In this document: one piece after another, positions 1 to 10,500 of the stretch
Position numbering within the stretch: the first letter of the stretch is position 1
How the letters are laid out: every line of letters starts with the position of its first letter
Source of the DNA: Aphanomyces cochlioides
Taxonomy: Eukaryota > Oomycota > Saprolegniomycetes > Saprolegniales > Verrucalvaceae
Assembly (NCBI GenBank): GCA_019828595.1
Contig: JAHQRK010000018.1
Location: 372,001 to 436,000, forward strand
Reading direction: 5' to 3'
DNA: 64,000 bases
Notes under the pieces: model-generated
The model's input: the letters and a program-made list of their open reading frames with translations, nothing else
Database searches by the model: none
Told to the model about the DNA's origin: nothing
Position numbers and translations under genes: made by a program

Positions 1-945
1 GATGACCAGTTTGCATTCTTTGGTTTTGAGCTGCTCCGTGATACCCGTAAGACGTTGCAATCTGCCTTTCCAGTACTCCAGTTCAGTATCTGGACCAGAC
101 TCACTTGACTCCCAGCGCATCTGGTCGCTGTCATCCAAATAAGCTTCTGTTTGACGACACCAATCTTGCACGAGGTCAACAAAATGGGCAACAGCAACTT
201 CGTCTGATGCATATCGACTCAAATTACGCGAGTCGGATGCGTCGTACTTTTTATCGGGCTTTCGGAGGTCAAGGCCAGCACTCATAGTCTTCAAGCTACC
301 TTGAACATCTGAAAGAAAAGAGCGCGTGCCATGAAGGAATTCGTTCTTGCTCTCAAGGTCAGCTTGCCCCCACTCATCTCGCATGTGTAGAAATGGAAGG
401 TAAATCTGTGAAAAAATCGTCTCTAGAGAAACGAGCACTGATTTGTCCATAACCCCAAATTCTAGAAGTCCATCGTGGGCAATAGCTGGGTTGATCATGA
501 GAGATGTTGTCGGTTCATCGTTCACATCTGGCTGCGACGGAGTTCGTACGATGGGAGCTCGGTGTGGTTTCGACTTTTTGACGAAATAGACAGCGCGTGC
601 TACAAGCGGTTCTGCTTGACCGTCAGTGATGAACAATTCGGGTACTGGGGTGTCGTTGCTGCGTTCGTCGCGTCCCATCGCAGATATAGCACGGGATCGT
701 GGTGCACGGTATTCTGATGCTTCCGACATTATGTCAGCGAGATGGAGTCTCTCGTCGATCGCATGAGTATGACGCGGCTGGTAATAAAAGAAGATGTGGG
801 ACGGACCAGTGGGGTGAAAGAATGCCGTCAGCGTATCCATGATATCATTCGTCTTCATGAGTTCCTCAACTTGGCTTTCATCTTGGAATCCAAACCCAAA
901 CTGCAGCTTCTGAATGATCCATCGATGGCGCGCTTGGAATGCCAT
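1..945 (-). CDS. Axonemal dynein heavy chain, N-terminal part (runs off left edge)
   Basis: An open frame without a stop runs from an ATG at 945 leftward through position 1 (315 codons). The peptide opens MAFQARHRWIIQKLQFGF. It later carries the DHC N1 tail signature: VLVSLETIFSQIYLPFL near residue 165, and ELEYWKGRLQRLTGITEQL followed by KTKECK at the edge. These are typical of outer-arm (gamma-type) dynein heavy chains, the motor of flagellar beating. The motor domain lies outside the window. The same frame stays open upstream of 945, so an earlier start or 5' exon is possible. Family call is firm; the arm type is inference. Confidence 0.78.
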   Translation of the reverse strand, partial: MAFQARHRWIIQKLQFGFGFQDESQVEELMKTNDIMDTLTAFFHPTGPSHIFFYYQPRHTHAIDERLHLADIMSEASEYRAPRSRAISAMGRDERSNDTPVPELFITDGQAEPLVARAVYFVKKSKPHRAPIVRTPSQPDVNDEPTTSLMINPAIAHDGLLEFGVMDKSVLVSLETIFSQIYLPFLHMRDEWGQADLESKNEFLHGTRSFLSDVQGSLKTMSAGLDLRKPDKKYDASDSRNLSRYASDEVAVAHFVDLVQDWCRQTEAYLDDSDQMRWESSESGPDTELEYWKGRLQRLTGITEQLKTKECKLVI

Positions 946-1287
946 GGATGCGCGCGAAACGTCCTTTCTTCGCGGCTCTTCAACCTCTAAGCTCCACTTT
1001 TCAAAAATAAACAGGAAATAAAGTGAGACTGAAATAGTGTGAGGTGTTGAAGGGGTTGGTCCATTTTGGGGTTTAGGGGTTCAGAGTGGTCTCGAAAATT
1101 TGATTCCGGAGGACTTGCCGAGCCAAACTGACATCGAATTGGAAATCCGACGGTGGACGGATTGAACGTTTGCTGACGAACTTCAGTTAAGCGCAGTGGT
1201 TAGCATAGGACTAACCTTGGATGGATGAAAACTGCGGAGAGGACTCTTCCTTCGCGTCCCCCTCCCCCGAGTGCCCCCTGTACATTA
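946..1287. other. Intergenic, upstream of dynein gene
   Basis: No supportable gene. It contains the dynein promoter side and a run resembling a tRNA A-box near 1188-1205 without a matching B-box or cloverleaf. Confidence 0.5.
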
Positions 1288-1697
1288 GTGGTGTTCAATT
1301 ATGCTTGATGAAAACACTTACAGTTAACTGTTAACTGATGGCAAAATCAAATAAATCAATTCTATTGGTCGAAACTGGGTATTTTTTGTTCCATCAATCA
1401 AACATTGGGCCGTCAACAAAATCGTTGACGGCTCAAGAGTGATGAGAGAGATTGATGAACGGCTCTCATCGATAACCAAGCTCATCGGAGTCAGGTCGCT
1501 TAATGGAAAAGCTGTGTCAGGAGATTGTGAACAAGCTTCAAGTCCCTGGACAAAGCAGACTATTGCTGCTTGTCGGTATTCTGCAGCATCTAAACATCAC
1601 CCTTCAAATCAACAATTCGATGAAATGAGACTATTGGACGAAAATGAAATTATTAACTCATTCATCAATCAAACAATCAATCTCAATTGAACACCAC
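1288..1697. mobile_element. Candidate MITE with 13-bp terminal inverted repeats
   Basis: GTGGTGTTCAATT at 1288-1300 is matched exactly by its reverse complement at 1685-1697, bounding 410 bp. The interior is rich in TTGATGA / TCATCAA words and has no coding signal. The flanks do not show a clear target duplication. The terminal repeats are seen directly; the MITE label is inference. Confidence 0.5.
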
Positions 1698-2001
1698 AAT
1701 TTACTTTCTCGTTCGGGTCATATGAATGCTCCTATATCAATGGCCCCATGAATCTTACGAGTTACGGCACAAATGCTTGCTCTATCTAGTTTTCACAAGC
1801 TACAGGAAGTTAGAAGAAGGGCCTGAGGACCTAAAGCGAAGATGCTGAATAGACCTGTGGCATTACGTAAAAAGAATATCCTGAGCACGTTACATTTACT
1901 TTGAGTCTCTGTCGGCTTAACGAAGCTACCGGTATTTCATTCTGGCTACGGGGATCGGTCCGAGAGAACAACAGATAGCACCAGACAACGAGTGGACGTG
2001 C
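1698..2001. other. Intergenic
   Basis: About 300 bp downstream of the EF-hand gene. Nothing recognisable in either strand. Confidence 0.5.
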
Positions 2002-2791
2002 TCAGAGCTTTGTCAAGTTTGGATCAAAAAGTCTGGGCATGTTGGTGTTGACGACATTCCAATATGTGGCAAGCGAGATGAGACTTTCAGATTCTCCTTT
2101 TCCGAAGAGAAGGGAGAGCTGCCTGTTCAAAAGTCCTTCGTTGTGTCGCACGAGTGATCTCTGCGCTAGTTCCCCGACTGATGGAGACATCACTAAACGA
2201 ACTCAATCGTGGTGGAGCTACCTGTGACGGCAAAGTTAAAGTTTTGGTCGTAGATGAGAAATTGAAACACGTGGTAAAACTGTGTCGGCTCCACGCCTTG
2301 AGTGTCGCCGATGCACCGCGTAAACATGGCTTTGCATTCGTCAAAGCTCACGCATCCATCCAAATCTTCATCGACTTCCCAGATCATGTGCTCTACTTCA
2401 GCCTACGCGTCTCGATCTGTTTGAACCTCTTGCCATCGATTCAAAAATGCACCTTGGACAACGGCATGTTCATATCTCGCAATGCAGTCATGAGATCGTT
2501 GAATGATATCCCACAAGACTTGTCAAGCTCCAGCTTAAGATTGGACATCTCCTGTCGCACTGCGTCTATCGAAGCCTGGACAGTCTCGCCCTCTCCAAGA
2601 AGTTCGAGAAGCTCAAAGGCATCGTTGGGGAAATGGCTCCATGCTGCAGGTACGTGGCTTGTTGCGTCGGCAAGCTGCTGCATCTTGGATTGTAAAAGAT
2701 TCTCCAGTCGACGCAGCCTTGCACGGATGGCATAGCCATTGAGGAAACGAAAGACGCGCTGCAGATCGGCGTCCACTAGAGCCGTGTCCAT
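2002..2791 (-). CDS. EF-hand ciliary-type calcium-binding protein
   Basis: Three exons (2791-2453, 2402-2222, 2177-2002), introns of 50 and 44 nt, 231 aa. The N-terminal half (MDTALVDADLQRVFRFLNGY onward) is helical with heptad-like spacing. It is followed by an EF-hand, IWEVDEDLDGCVSFDECK, then QFLIYDQNFNFAVTV as a second, weaker loop. The tail RQLSLLFGKGES resembles a family of EF-hand proteins found in flagellated protists. The acceptor at 2178 was chosen because it restores the family spacing between the second loop and LLFG; a nearer AG would leave a 29-nt intron. Start is 61 bp from the divergent kinase gene. Calcium binding through the first loop is likely; precise role unknown. Confidence 0.75.
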
Positions 2792-2852
2792 TATGCAGTC
2801 TAATTTTATCTTGTGCCCTATTTCGAGCTGAATGAAACTGCTGCAAGACGCC
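2792..2852. promoter_or_regulatory. 61-bp bidirectional promoter interval
   Basis: Only 61 bp separate the start codons of the EF-hand gene (-) and the kinase gene (+), so both promoters must lie here or overlap the coding regions. Confidence 0.5.
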
Positions 2853-4092
2853 ATGGGATGCGCAGCGTCGACGGTAGAACCCACGGGCATTTCCGTCGAG
2901 ACACATAAGTTTGTCAATGCAAGCAAGGCCGGGACGCTGGCCAACTCTGCGCGTGTCAAAACGCGCACGAAAGGTGACGATGTGATTACAGAGTCGCGGC
3001 AGCTCGGGGCAGTTTTCTTTGGATTGAATGTTCCGTTCAGTGAAATCGACGTTCGATCCACGCTCGGCGCTGGCAACTTTGGCGTCGTGTATGAAGCTTA
3101 CTGCAAAGGAAAGCGCGTCGCCGTGAAGATGATTTACCTCCGCGATACAAGCGAGAAATCCACCGACTTGGTCGATTTCTCACAAGAAGTAGACATTCTT
3201 TCAGTGCTGATTCATCCCAACATTGTCCACTTCCTTGGCGCGGTTCAAGAACATCCAAACTATTGCTTGATCACGGAACTCTGCGAAGGCTCAGTACTTT
3301 TTTTCAAAACTTGGCCGCGTCTAACTCTACGCCACTGTAGGTACTCGATCTGCTCAAACTTGTGGAATCAAAGAAGGCTGTCGCGACGTGGGGCCTAACG
3401 CTTGATATTGCCAACGACTGCGCCGCCGCATGTCATTACCTCCATTCACTCAACCCGATCATTCTCCATCGAGATATCAAAGTAAGTCCCATGGACACTC
3501 GGAAGCTGAATGTGATACCCAGGCGGAAAACTTGCTCATCACAGAACTGTTTCGATGCAAGCTGTCCGATTTTGGACTTTCAAGATCATTGGAGAAAGAT
3601 GCGATTGCAAATACAATTTGTGGGACGCCTCGATGGGTCGCTCCTGAAATATACCGCGGCGATGTCTACTCGGAGAAGATTGACATTTATTCCTATGGCA
3701 TTGTGCTCTGGTAAAACTTGAGCGCACTGAGCAGTGTCTTGATGCGTTGTAGGGAGCTTTTCTGTTTCAAGAAGCCGTATTTAGACCAAGATCCGATCAA
3801 TTTGCCCTACATGGTCGTCCACAGAAACCTGCGACCGCCGCTGAGCTCGCATATTCCAGAAGTACTTCACAATCTCATGCGCGCATGTTGGCACCCTGAC
3901 CCTAGCCAAAGGCCATCTTTTGGCCAAATCCGGACACTTCTAGATGATGCGCGAAAGCAAGTCGTCTTGAGTTTGAGCATCGACACCACCATAACATACG
4001 GCGAAGCTGTTGAGCAATACAAAAGAAAACATTCCGGCGGCAACAACAATGGCTACCGAGTCGGCTTTGGTGTCAAGTCAGGGTTGTTATAA
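2853..4092 (+). CDS. Tyrosine-kinase-like (TKL) protein kinase with N-terminal acylation signal
   Basis: Four exons: 2853-3293, 3341-3481, 3523-3710, 3753-4092 (introns 47, 41 and 42 nt), 369 aa. The start MGCAASTVEPTG fits N-myristoylation on Gly2 with palmitoylation of Cys3, so membrane attachment is likely. Kinase motifs in order: glycine loop LGAGNFGVVYEAY, AVKM lysine, HRDIKAEN catalytic loop (completed across intron 2), DFGLS, GTPRWVAPE activation segment, and WHPDPSQRPSF near the end. All catalytic residues are present. The KAEN/LLI context and APE-type loop place it in the TKL/RAF-like group common in oomycetes. Substrate unknown. Confidence 0.88.
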
Positions 4093-4773
4093 CATAGTTT
4101 GTTTCTTTCAAGACGAGTGCTCGAGATCACGTTCATTTAGCTGTGTGGAAAAGAGACGATTTCCTTGTAGTCAAGTCACAAGGATTTCATCATTGCGTGT
4201 TCAGAGCACATCGACACCTACAAATGAGCTGTAAAGAGAAATCCTGGCCGGATCGTTCGCACTTAGATCACTTCAACTTGAGGTATATTGTGCCATTTGA
4301 TGTCTGGACGACAACTGGGACATTTGAAAGTGTTAAACTTTGACATGATATCCATACTCGATACTTGATTGGTTCATATCAACTTACATCAACCAATAAA
4401 ACGTTTCAAACTTGATTTGACGTATTTGATTAGATGATTCAAGAAAGTCCAGTCATGTTGAGATTGGTGCGGCAATCTCGTTGCAACCTTTTTACTGCAA
4501 CAGATTGAGTTAATGATATTTAAGTTCGTCGCGAGCTGTGAAATGGCTTTAACCTCACTGCACTGTAAGATTTCTTGTGCAGATCAACCACCTGTGTGAT
4601 AACTTGGAAAAGGATATCCACCAATCAAACAGCTAGAATATTGAATATAAAATTAAATTTTTAATAAATATAAATAAAATATGCATGGATTAATACAGCC
4701 CAAATATGCATTTTTTGTTCTAGTTTGAAAATCGATAGAGAGGTCATACAGCTGTATTGATTGGCCTGACGAG
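4093..4773. other. Intergenic, AT-rich
   Basis: 680 bp without a supportable gene. It has several CCAAT/ATTGG words (for example around 4390 and 4620) and a very AT-rich block at 4630-4740 just before the next gene. Confidence 0.5.
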
Positions 4774-5363
4774 ATGGACCGGCGACAGGAATGGAGTGAT
4801 GAAGACGAGGAGGATGAATCGACGTTCATGTGGCTAGAAGGGGATTCTCTAGCCCCGCCATGTCAGTCAGACTACGATGTCGTGCATGAGATCATTCGGT
4901 TGGCGAAAGTCACGTCCGATGACGTAAGTTTCTCGCGGACGAGAGAGGCATTTGATATGTTGTTTAGGTCGTGTTTGATCTCGGCTGCGGCGACGGACGG
5001 ATTTGCATTGCAGCGGCGAGGCAGCATGGTGCATCTGCCGTTGGCGTTGAAATCGAAGAGCCTTTGATCACAAAGTTCAAAGAACGTATAGGCCGATACA
5101 AGTTGGAAGACAAAGTCCAAGTGGTGCATGGTGATTTGATGGAAACCGATTTGACTCGCGCGACTGTGATTGTGACGTATTTACTACCTGAAGCCCTTAC
5201 TCTACTTGACAAAAAACTTAAGGCGTGCGTAGAACGAGGGTGTCGAATCGTGAGCAATACGTGGCATATTCCAGGGTGGACACATGACATCAAGGTTGAT
5301 GTTGGTCCATTCAACAATGTGCCGCTCTACTTGTACACACATTATACACCAAACTCGAATTAA
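4774..5363 (+). CDS. Class I SAM-dependent methyltransferase
   Basis: Two exons (4774-4923 and 4968-5363), 44-nt intron, 181 aa. The splice joins VTSDD to VVFDLGCGDGRICIAAA, giving the SAM-binding motif I. VGVEIEEPLI follows as motif II (acidic residue after beta 2) and VVHGDLMETD as the region before motif IV. The acidic N-terminus (MDRRQEWSDEDEEDE) precedes a DVVHEIIRLAKV segment typical of small DOT1/ATPSC-KMT-like methyltransferases. The substrate cannot be told. Its stop is 17 bp from the convergent PPR-like gene. Confidence 0.8.
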
Positions 5364-5380
5364 TGTAGCATTCCTTTATG

Positions 5381-6931
5381 TTACTCTACAACTGCCGGCG
5401 GATCTTCGCTCTGTTTACTCTTTCTACTTTGACTTACTTGCAGCAATTTGCTAGCAGCGTTGGCCACAAGTTCCATTCCTCGAGCAAACTCGTCGTCTCG
5501 GTGGGCCAACCACCTCTTGTAAAAGTGGATGACTTGTTGATACTGTTGAGTTTCCATCATGGCATGCATAGCACAGCGCCAGACGCCATCGGGCACTTCG
5601 TTGGCTCTGCTTTTCTCCACACCTTCCAATGTTTCATTGACGAGACCCGTCATTGCTTGGAAGGAGCTTTCCCGAGAAAGCATGCCCAGTGCAATTTCAA
5701 TCGACTTCCAAGTGACTGGGATTTCGCGGTCCGCTGCCGCGTCCAGGATTAGGCGGACGTCTTGGACTCGATGACGTTTGGCATATTCATTCAAGGCCAT
5801 ACGTACAACAAAAGCGTTGAATTCAAGCACTTTTGGGCCGCAGGCATCGACATGTGCAAGGAAGAGAGGCGCTGAGAGATGGCGGAGGACTGCCGGGAGA
5901 TAATACCCGTACAAAAATTTGGAATGGAAAGACAATTGAGCCCCAGTCATAATGTCAACGACTTGGCTCATATGCGCAAGAGCCTCCGAAGCTTCCGTGG
6001 CTGTGATGGCGGCGTGACAGAGTGGCTTCAGAACCGCTTGACAAATGTGGCTTGCATCATCCGAGGCATATTGTGAGAGATGAGGTGCCCAGAGGCGTAG
6101 TGCGTCCACGATGAGGGCAAAATTGTTGTTCGATTGAGGGAGCAGAAGGGCTGTCTTGAGTGTGCTCGAGTCAGGTCGCATGGAGCGCGACGTGTAGAGC
6201 TTGTGGAGGTCAAGGAACACAGTGTCTGGTAGAGCGTGCGCAATGCTACCTTCGAGAAGAAGCCTCCACACAAACGGGGGAGGGATATAGCCTTCATCGG
6301 ACATCACCCGGACGACACTCAAGGCGTTTTGTAACGTAGCTACTGACGCAAATGAAAGCTTGCTGGACGTCTCCGCCGCGGCAGTGTTGGCCCAGATTGC
6401 ATCAAAATAATGTATGCTCTGGAAAGCTGGGTGGCCATGTTGATGGAATTGTAGAATGAGGTTCAACGCCAAATCACCACGATGGAGGTATCGAGCGGCG
6501 TGGAGTGCCAAATGAACCAGAGGTTCGCGGTCTGGTCGCCACATAGTATCGCCATATAGCTTCTGCAACCGCTCGAATTGCTTCAAGGATTCTTCAAATT
6601 GGTCATGTTGATGAAGGAAGCGCAGATAACGTATCCAGGTATCGGTTTCCACGGCTGAACCTTGCGCAATTGCATTATTAATGCGTGCCACGATCTTCGT
6701 AAATCCCTTCTTGTCAAGCAGTGCGGTCGTTTTGCGAGACAAAAGTCCAGGACAGTAAGTTGCCACGTTCGTCGCGCGCGCGTGCTGAACTTTTGGAGCT
6801 GCTTCTTGAGATGCAGGCATCTCAGCTTCACCAACTTCCTTTAGAATCGACTCCACTTGCAAAGTGCTCAGGCACGACCGAGCATCTGGTCGTACAAGCC
6901 GCCATTGACCCCTTGCCAATCTGCCAAGCAT
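5381..6931 (-). CDS. PPR-like helical-repeat protein, probably mitochondrial
   Basis: Uninterrupted 516-aa frame. The ATG at 6931 was chosen; the frame extends to 6973 only with a GTG start. The N-terminus MLGRLARGQWRLVRPDARS is rich in Arg with almost no acidic residues, as in mitochondrial presequences. The body is alpha-helical, with loosely repeated units of about 35 residues (TWIRYLRFLHQHDQFEESLK, FVWRLLLEGSI, WRCAMHAMMETQQYQQVIHF). This suggests pentatricopeptide-type repeats involved in organellar RNA metabolism. The repeats are weak, so the family call is moderate. Confidence 0.65.
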   Translation of the reverse strand: MLGRLARGQWRLVRPDARSCLSTLQVESILKEVGEAEMPASQEAAPKVQHARATNVATYCPGLLSRKTTALLDKKGFTKIVARINNAIAQGSAVETDTWIRYLRFLHQHDQFEESLKQFERLQKLYGDTMWRPDREPLVHLALHAARYLHRGDLALNLILQFHQHGHPAFQSIHYFDAIWANTAAAETSSKLSFASVATLQNALSVVRVMSDEGYIPPPFVWRLLLEGSIAHALPDTVFLDLHKLYTSRSMRPDSSTLKTALLLPQSNNNFALIVDALRLWAPHLSQYASDDASHICQAVLKPLCHAAITATEASEALAHMSQVVDIMTGAQLSFHSKFLYGYYLPAVLRHLSAPLFLAHVDACGPKVLEFNAFVVRMALNEYAKRHRVQDVRLILDAAADREIPVTWKSIEIALGMLSRESSFQAMTGLVNETLEGVEKSRANEVPDGVWRCAMHAMMETQQYQQVIHFYKRWLAHRDDEFARGMELVANAASKLLQVSQSRKSKQSEDPPAVVE

Positions 6932-7129
6932 GGTGTGCCACTGCTTGTGTTGCGTGAGTATCCGGTTAAGCACATATTTTATCCGGATGTCCTAGTCAGT
7001 ACGGATAAAGTGCTTTATCCGGACATCCATCGAATCTCACCCGCTTTTGTCTTTTGATGCAAAGGAGACCTTCTTTTTCGACAAACGTACCCACTTTGGA
7101 CATTCAGATTGACGCCATCCATTTCCAAG
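6932..7129. promoter_or_regulatory. Divergent promoter with three TATCCGG-type motifs
   Basis: This 198-bp interval between divergent start codons contains TATCCGGTTA near 6959, TTATCCGGATG with the perfect palindrome ATCCGGAT at 6981-6988, and TTTATCCGGAC at 7014-7024. ACGGATAAAG at 7001-7010 is a partial inverted copy. The same octamer occurs near other start codons in the window (see findings). Confidence 0.5.
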
Positions 7130-7477
7130 ATGGGCTGGTTTGGCTTTGGCGGCAAGAAGGAAGAGGAACCGGCGCCGATTTCGTCGTTTTCCGAGTCGAG
7201 CTACTCCGAAATCGATGCTTCTAGTACTCCAAGCTATACGCCTGCAATTTCAAGCACGGGTGGCACGAGCGTGAACGATATCATCATGGAAGAGCAGCAA
7301 AAAGTGCTTATCCAACAAGCCATCGCCAAGATTACAGCGATCGCGTGGGAGAAATGCAGCGCGTCGAAGCCCGACACTTCGCTCTCGATCAGCGAAATCT
7401 CGTGCATTCAAAACGTCACGACGTCGTACTTGGACTCGAGTGTGTTCATCGCGCGCAAGTTGTCCTTGAGTAGATAG
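7130..7477 (+). CDS. Small Tim-like mitochondrial import chaperone (degenerate twin CX3C)
   Basis: Single exon, 115 aa, ATG at 7130 (MGWFGFGGKKEEEP). The N-terminus is acidic and Ser-rich (SSFSESSYSEIDASS). The C-terminal half matches the Tim8/Tim13 helical hairpin: AWEKCSASKPDTSLSISE, then SCIQNVTTSYLDSSVFIARK. Canonical members carry two CX3C motifs. Here only the inner cysteine of each pair is seen (AWEKC and CIQNV), so one rather than two disulphides could form. Family assignment rests on hairpin spacing and the KP..SLS..E linker. Confidence 0.65.
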   Translation: MGWFGFGGKKEEEPAPISSFSESSYSEIDASSTPSYTPAISSTGGTSVNDIIMEEQQKVLIQQAIAKITAIAWEKCSASKPDTSLSISEISCIQNVTTSYLDSSVFIARKLSLSR

Positions 7478-7530
7478 ACGGCTCGACAATTCGTAACAAG
7501 ATGACAGTTTCAAACACGTGAACGTTTTAG

Positions 7531-10500
7531 ATGCCCGGCTGGCGACGAAAGCGCCATGTCGTCGTCTCGCTTCCACCCGTGTCAACACCACCAGCGAACA
7601 ATCCTGTCGAAGACGACGACCACGACAGCGAGATGCAATCCTTGAATACGCTGGTGTATCCAGCAACATCACTGGAACCACTTCCAGCACTCGAGACGCA
7701 CTACCATACGCTTCTAACATATCCAGGACTTGTCCACGACCACACTACGCATCTCCGCGTCGGGGATTTTGTCGCTCGCAGTGCTGCAAGGTTTGTTTCT
7801 CCATCTTGCTCTTTGCGTATACAATGTGTCGTAGATGGGCCAGCCGGTATGAACGTCCCCTTGACAGTGTCCTAGCTCGCCAGCGCGTTGAGCAGTCAGC
7901 AGCTATCGCAATTCAAACGTCGGCACGGACGTGGCAAGCCAAACGAATGAAATCCTGTCGTGTCAATGCGGTGTTGGAGCTGCAACAGCGCCGTGCTACG
8001 TGGTTTGGTCATCTCCATGCTCCCAGCGCTGCTGCACTAGCCCTCGCTCTGGAGTCGCCGCTGTCGTCTCGTCTCCTCCTTCGTATCTTTCCCATCACAG
8101 ATCATCTTCCAGCGCTTTCGTCGCATCGTGCCTTGGCTGCATGTCTTCTCCAAGGCCAGCTAGTTTATCGATCTGCCGTCCGAACGGCGCGCTACGTCCG
8201 GCAGCCGCAGCCACTCAAGCACCTGATCGCATCCGCCGTGATCGCCACTTCCACACTCCTCCATCGTCTTCGTCTCCAGATTGCATTCCACGCCGCTGTC
8301 GTCATCCAGTGCAAGCACCGCAGCCGCATTGCAATCCGACAGTACTTCTTGTCCATCTCTTCGTCATATTAATGCATCGTTGAAGGCGAGCTTACTTGGC
8401 ACAAGTCCGTCGCCGTCACCGCGCCGCCGCGTCGATCCAAATCGCCTACCGAAGCCACGCAGCCCGCGAGAAACTGCGCACGCTTCGCAACCACCACGCA
8501 GCACTCGTCGTCCAATGCGCGTTTCGATGTTATCTTGCAAGACAAGCCGCTCTTCGCCAGTGCCGTCACTGTGTCGCTAGACGTCATGTTGTCGACTGTA
8601 TTCGAGTGGCTCTGCCGGCTGTAGCTGCTTCCATTTGCAACCATGCAGCTCGACGCATCCAACGAGGTTTCCAGCGCGCTCCATGGCATCGAGTTGCTCA
8701 TCTTAACGTGTAGTCCAGCGTGGTCGCGCCGCTCGCAGCCGCTTCCGAGAGCTGGCGCTTCAAAACGAAGCGCTGCGACTGAAGCGATCGCCAGAGCGTG
8801 GGTACCTCTTGTACGCCCGTGGAGCGTACTACGAAGCTGCGCTGTTGCTTGAGCAGAGTTTTCTCCACGGCGTCGTGGGCGATCAAGACTTCTGGATCAA
8901 GTTTGGGACTGCGCATTTCTACACCTTTGAAGCTTCGGGCGATCGATCGCAGCTGGACAAAGCGCTCATTGCGTATCGGCAACTCTTTCCCAAAGCAGAC
9001 GACGTCGAGCGAGACGACAAGGTTTGGCTTGGCGTCGCTCTGCTGTACGCCAAAGGACTCTTTTATGCGCATATGTTCCGCCCGTGTCTCGACTTGGCGA
9101 CGGCATTTCTAGCGTGGCAGGCCAGTCGTGGAGACAAGAACAATCTCGCGGTGGCACATGCGCTGGCAGCCAACGTGCTCTTTGACATGCATCAATTCGA
9201 ACGATGCAGGGAACATCTCGAGGCGATGCTAGCGCTGGGTGCGCTTCAAATCTACTCGGAGGTCGAAATTCGGTACATGCTTGCTGTCGTCTTGACACTC
9301 TTGGCCAAAGAAGCCGACGTTGACGACGTAATTCCACACACAGCTTCGACAGAGCCACCAGTCGAAGGTGGCATTGCAAGCAAGCCATCAGCTACAGCTA
9401 CAACTCCACCGCCTTCACCAAAGCCAAGCAATGCCAAGGCAGTAGCAGATCCGCCATCTTCACCAAGGTCGAGCGGCGAAAACAATCCAACAACCCCAAC
9501 GGATCAAGCTCCACCACCGTCGCCAGAGCCGAGTGGTGCAAACGATCCAGCGATGCCAACTCCACAGCCTACACCAAAGCTCTCTCGTGCTGAACAGCTC
9601 CAAGCCTTGGCAGACGCAGAGTACGCCAAATGCTTTGCCATTGTCGAGCTTTGGCCTGGCCTGGGGTAAATCCATCCTGGAGTTCGTCAAGTCTCAAGTC
9701 CTGGTGTAGATTTTACCACGGCGTGATGACGAATGCCGCGGCGGAAGCACTCCTCGAGGTTGACATTTTCTCAATGGCATTCCTCTCACCGAGCTGTCTA
9801 GCCGACGCCTGACGGCACATTTCTCCTCCACCGCATCAAGGCGGCGTCGCTCCATGTCTACGTCAAGGTCAAATGGGGTCCGAACGAATACACGTCGATG
9901 AAGATCTCGCGTGACGACAATTCCGGCATGTATTCCAATCCAAACAGCATGGAAGCAAGCGACGTGACGCTCCTGGGCTTTCTTGCCAAGCTCCCCAAGG
10001 CTGCTGGCATTGCACTCCGTTGTGGACTTCGCAGTGGTGGTGGCGATCCAAGCCAGTCGCCTTCTTTCGGGGTTGAGATGACATCATGGGACGAGTGGAA
10101 GAACTCCAACCATGCTTGGCTGCAAGCAGCTTATCAATGGGAACTCCACTCGGGCTACGTCTTTGCAAGTGTCTTGGCATCGTGTAGCCCAGCGAGTGTG
10201 GAATTCCAGCACGAAGCGCGACTTGCAGCCAAGAAACACACGAAAGGTTGGCCATTGTCGACCAAGAAATCGACGCTCAAGGTGCCGCCCGCGATTCAAT
10301 TCCAAGTCGAGGCGTTGATCCTTCAAGCCAAAGCAGCTCGTGGACTCGGCAAAAACATGGACAGCTTGGTCTTCATCCAGCAAGCAGTGTCGCTCGACCC
10401 AGCGGCGGATTGCATTCGACGATCATGGGCACCGACAAGCTTTGCATCGGATCTCCGCAAAGTGCAAAAGCTAGACCGCCTCTACGTCCATGCGCTCGGA

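Noticed and set aside
1183..1265. tRNA-like stretch (GTTAAGCGCAGTGGTTAGCA...)
   Set aside because: The A-box-like segment has no matching T-arm or acceptor stem pairing; a cloverleaf cannot be drawn.
2178..2221. A 29-nt intron in the EF-hand gene
   Set aside because: A downstream AG gives a normal 44-nt intron and restores the family spacing, so the ultra-short version was dropped. Similar 25-27 nt introns in the USP gene and MLH3 were also replaced by 42-47 nt alternatives.
6932..6973. Longer N-terminus of the PPR-like protein
   Set aside because: It needs a GTG start and covers promoter motifs. ATG 6931 gives a good presequence.
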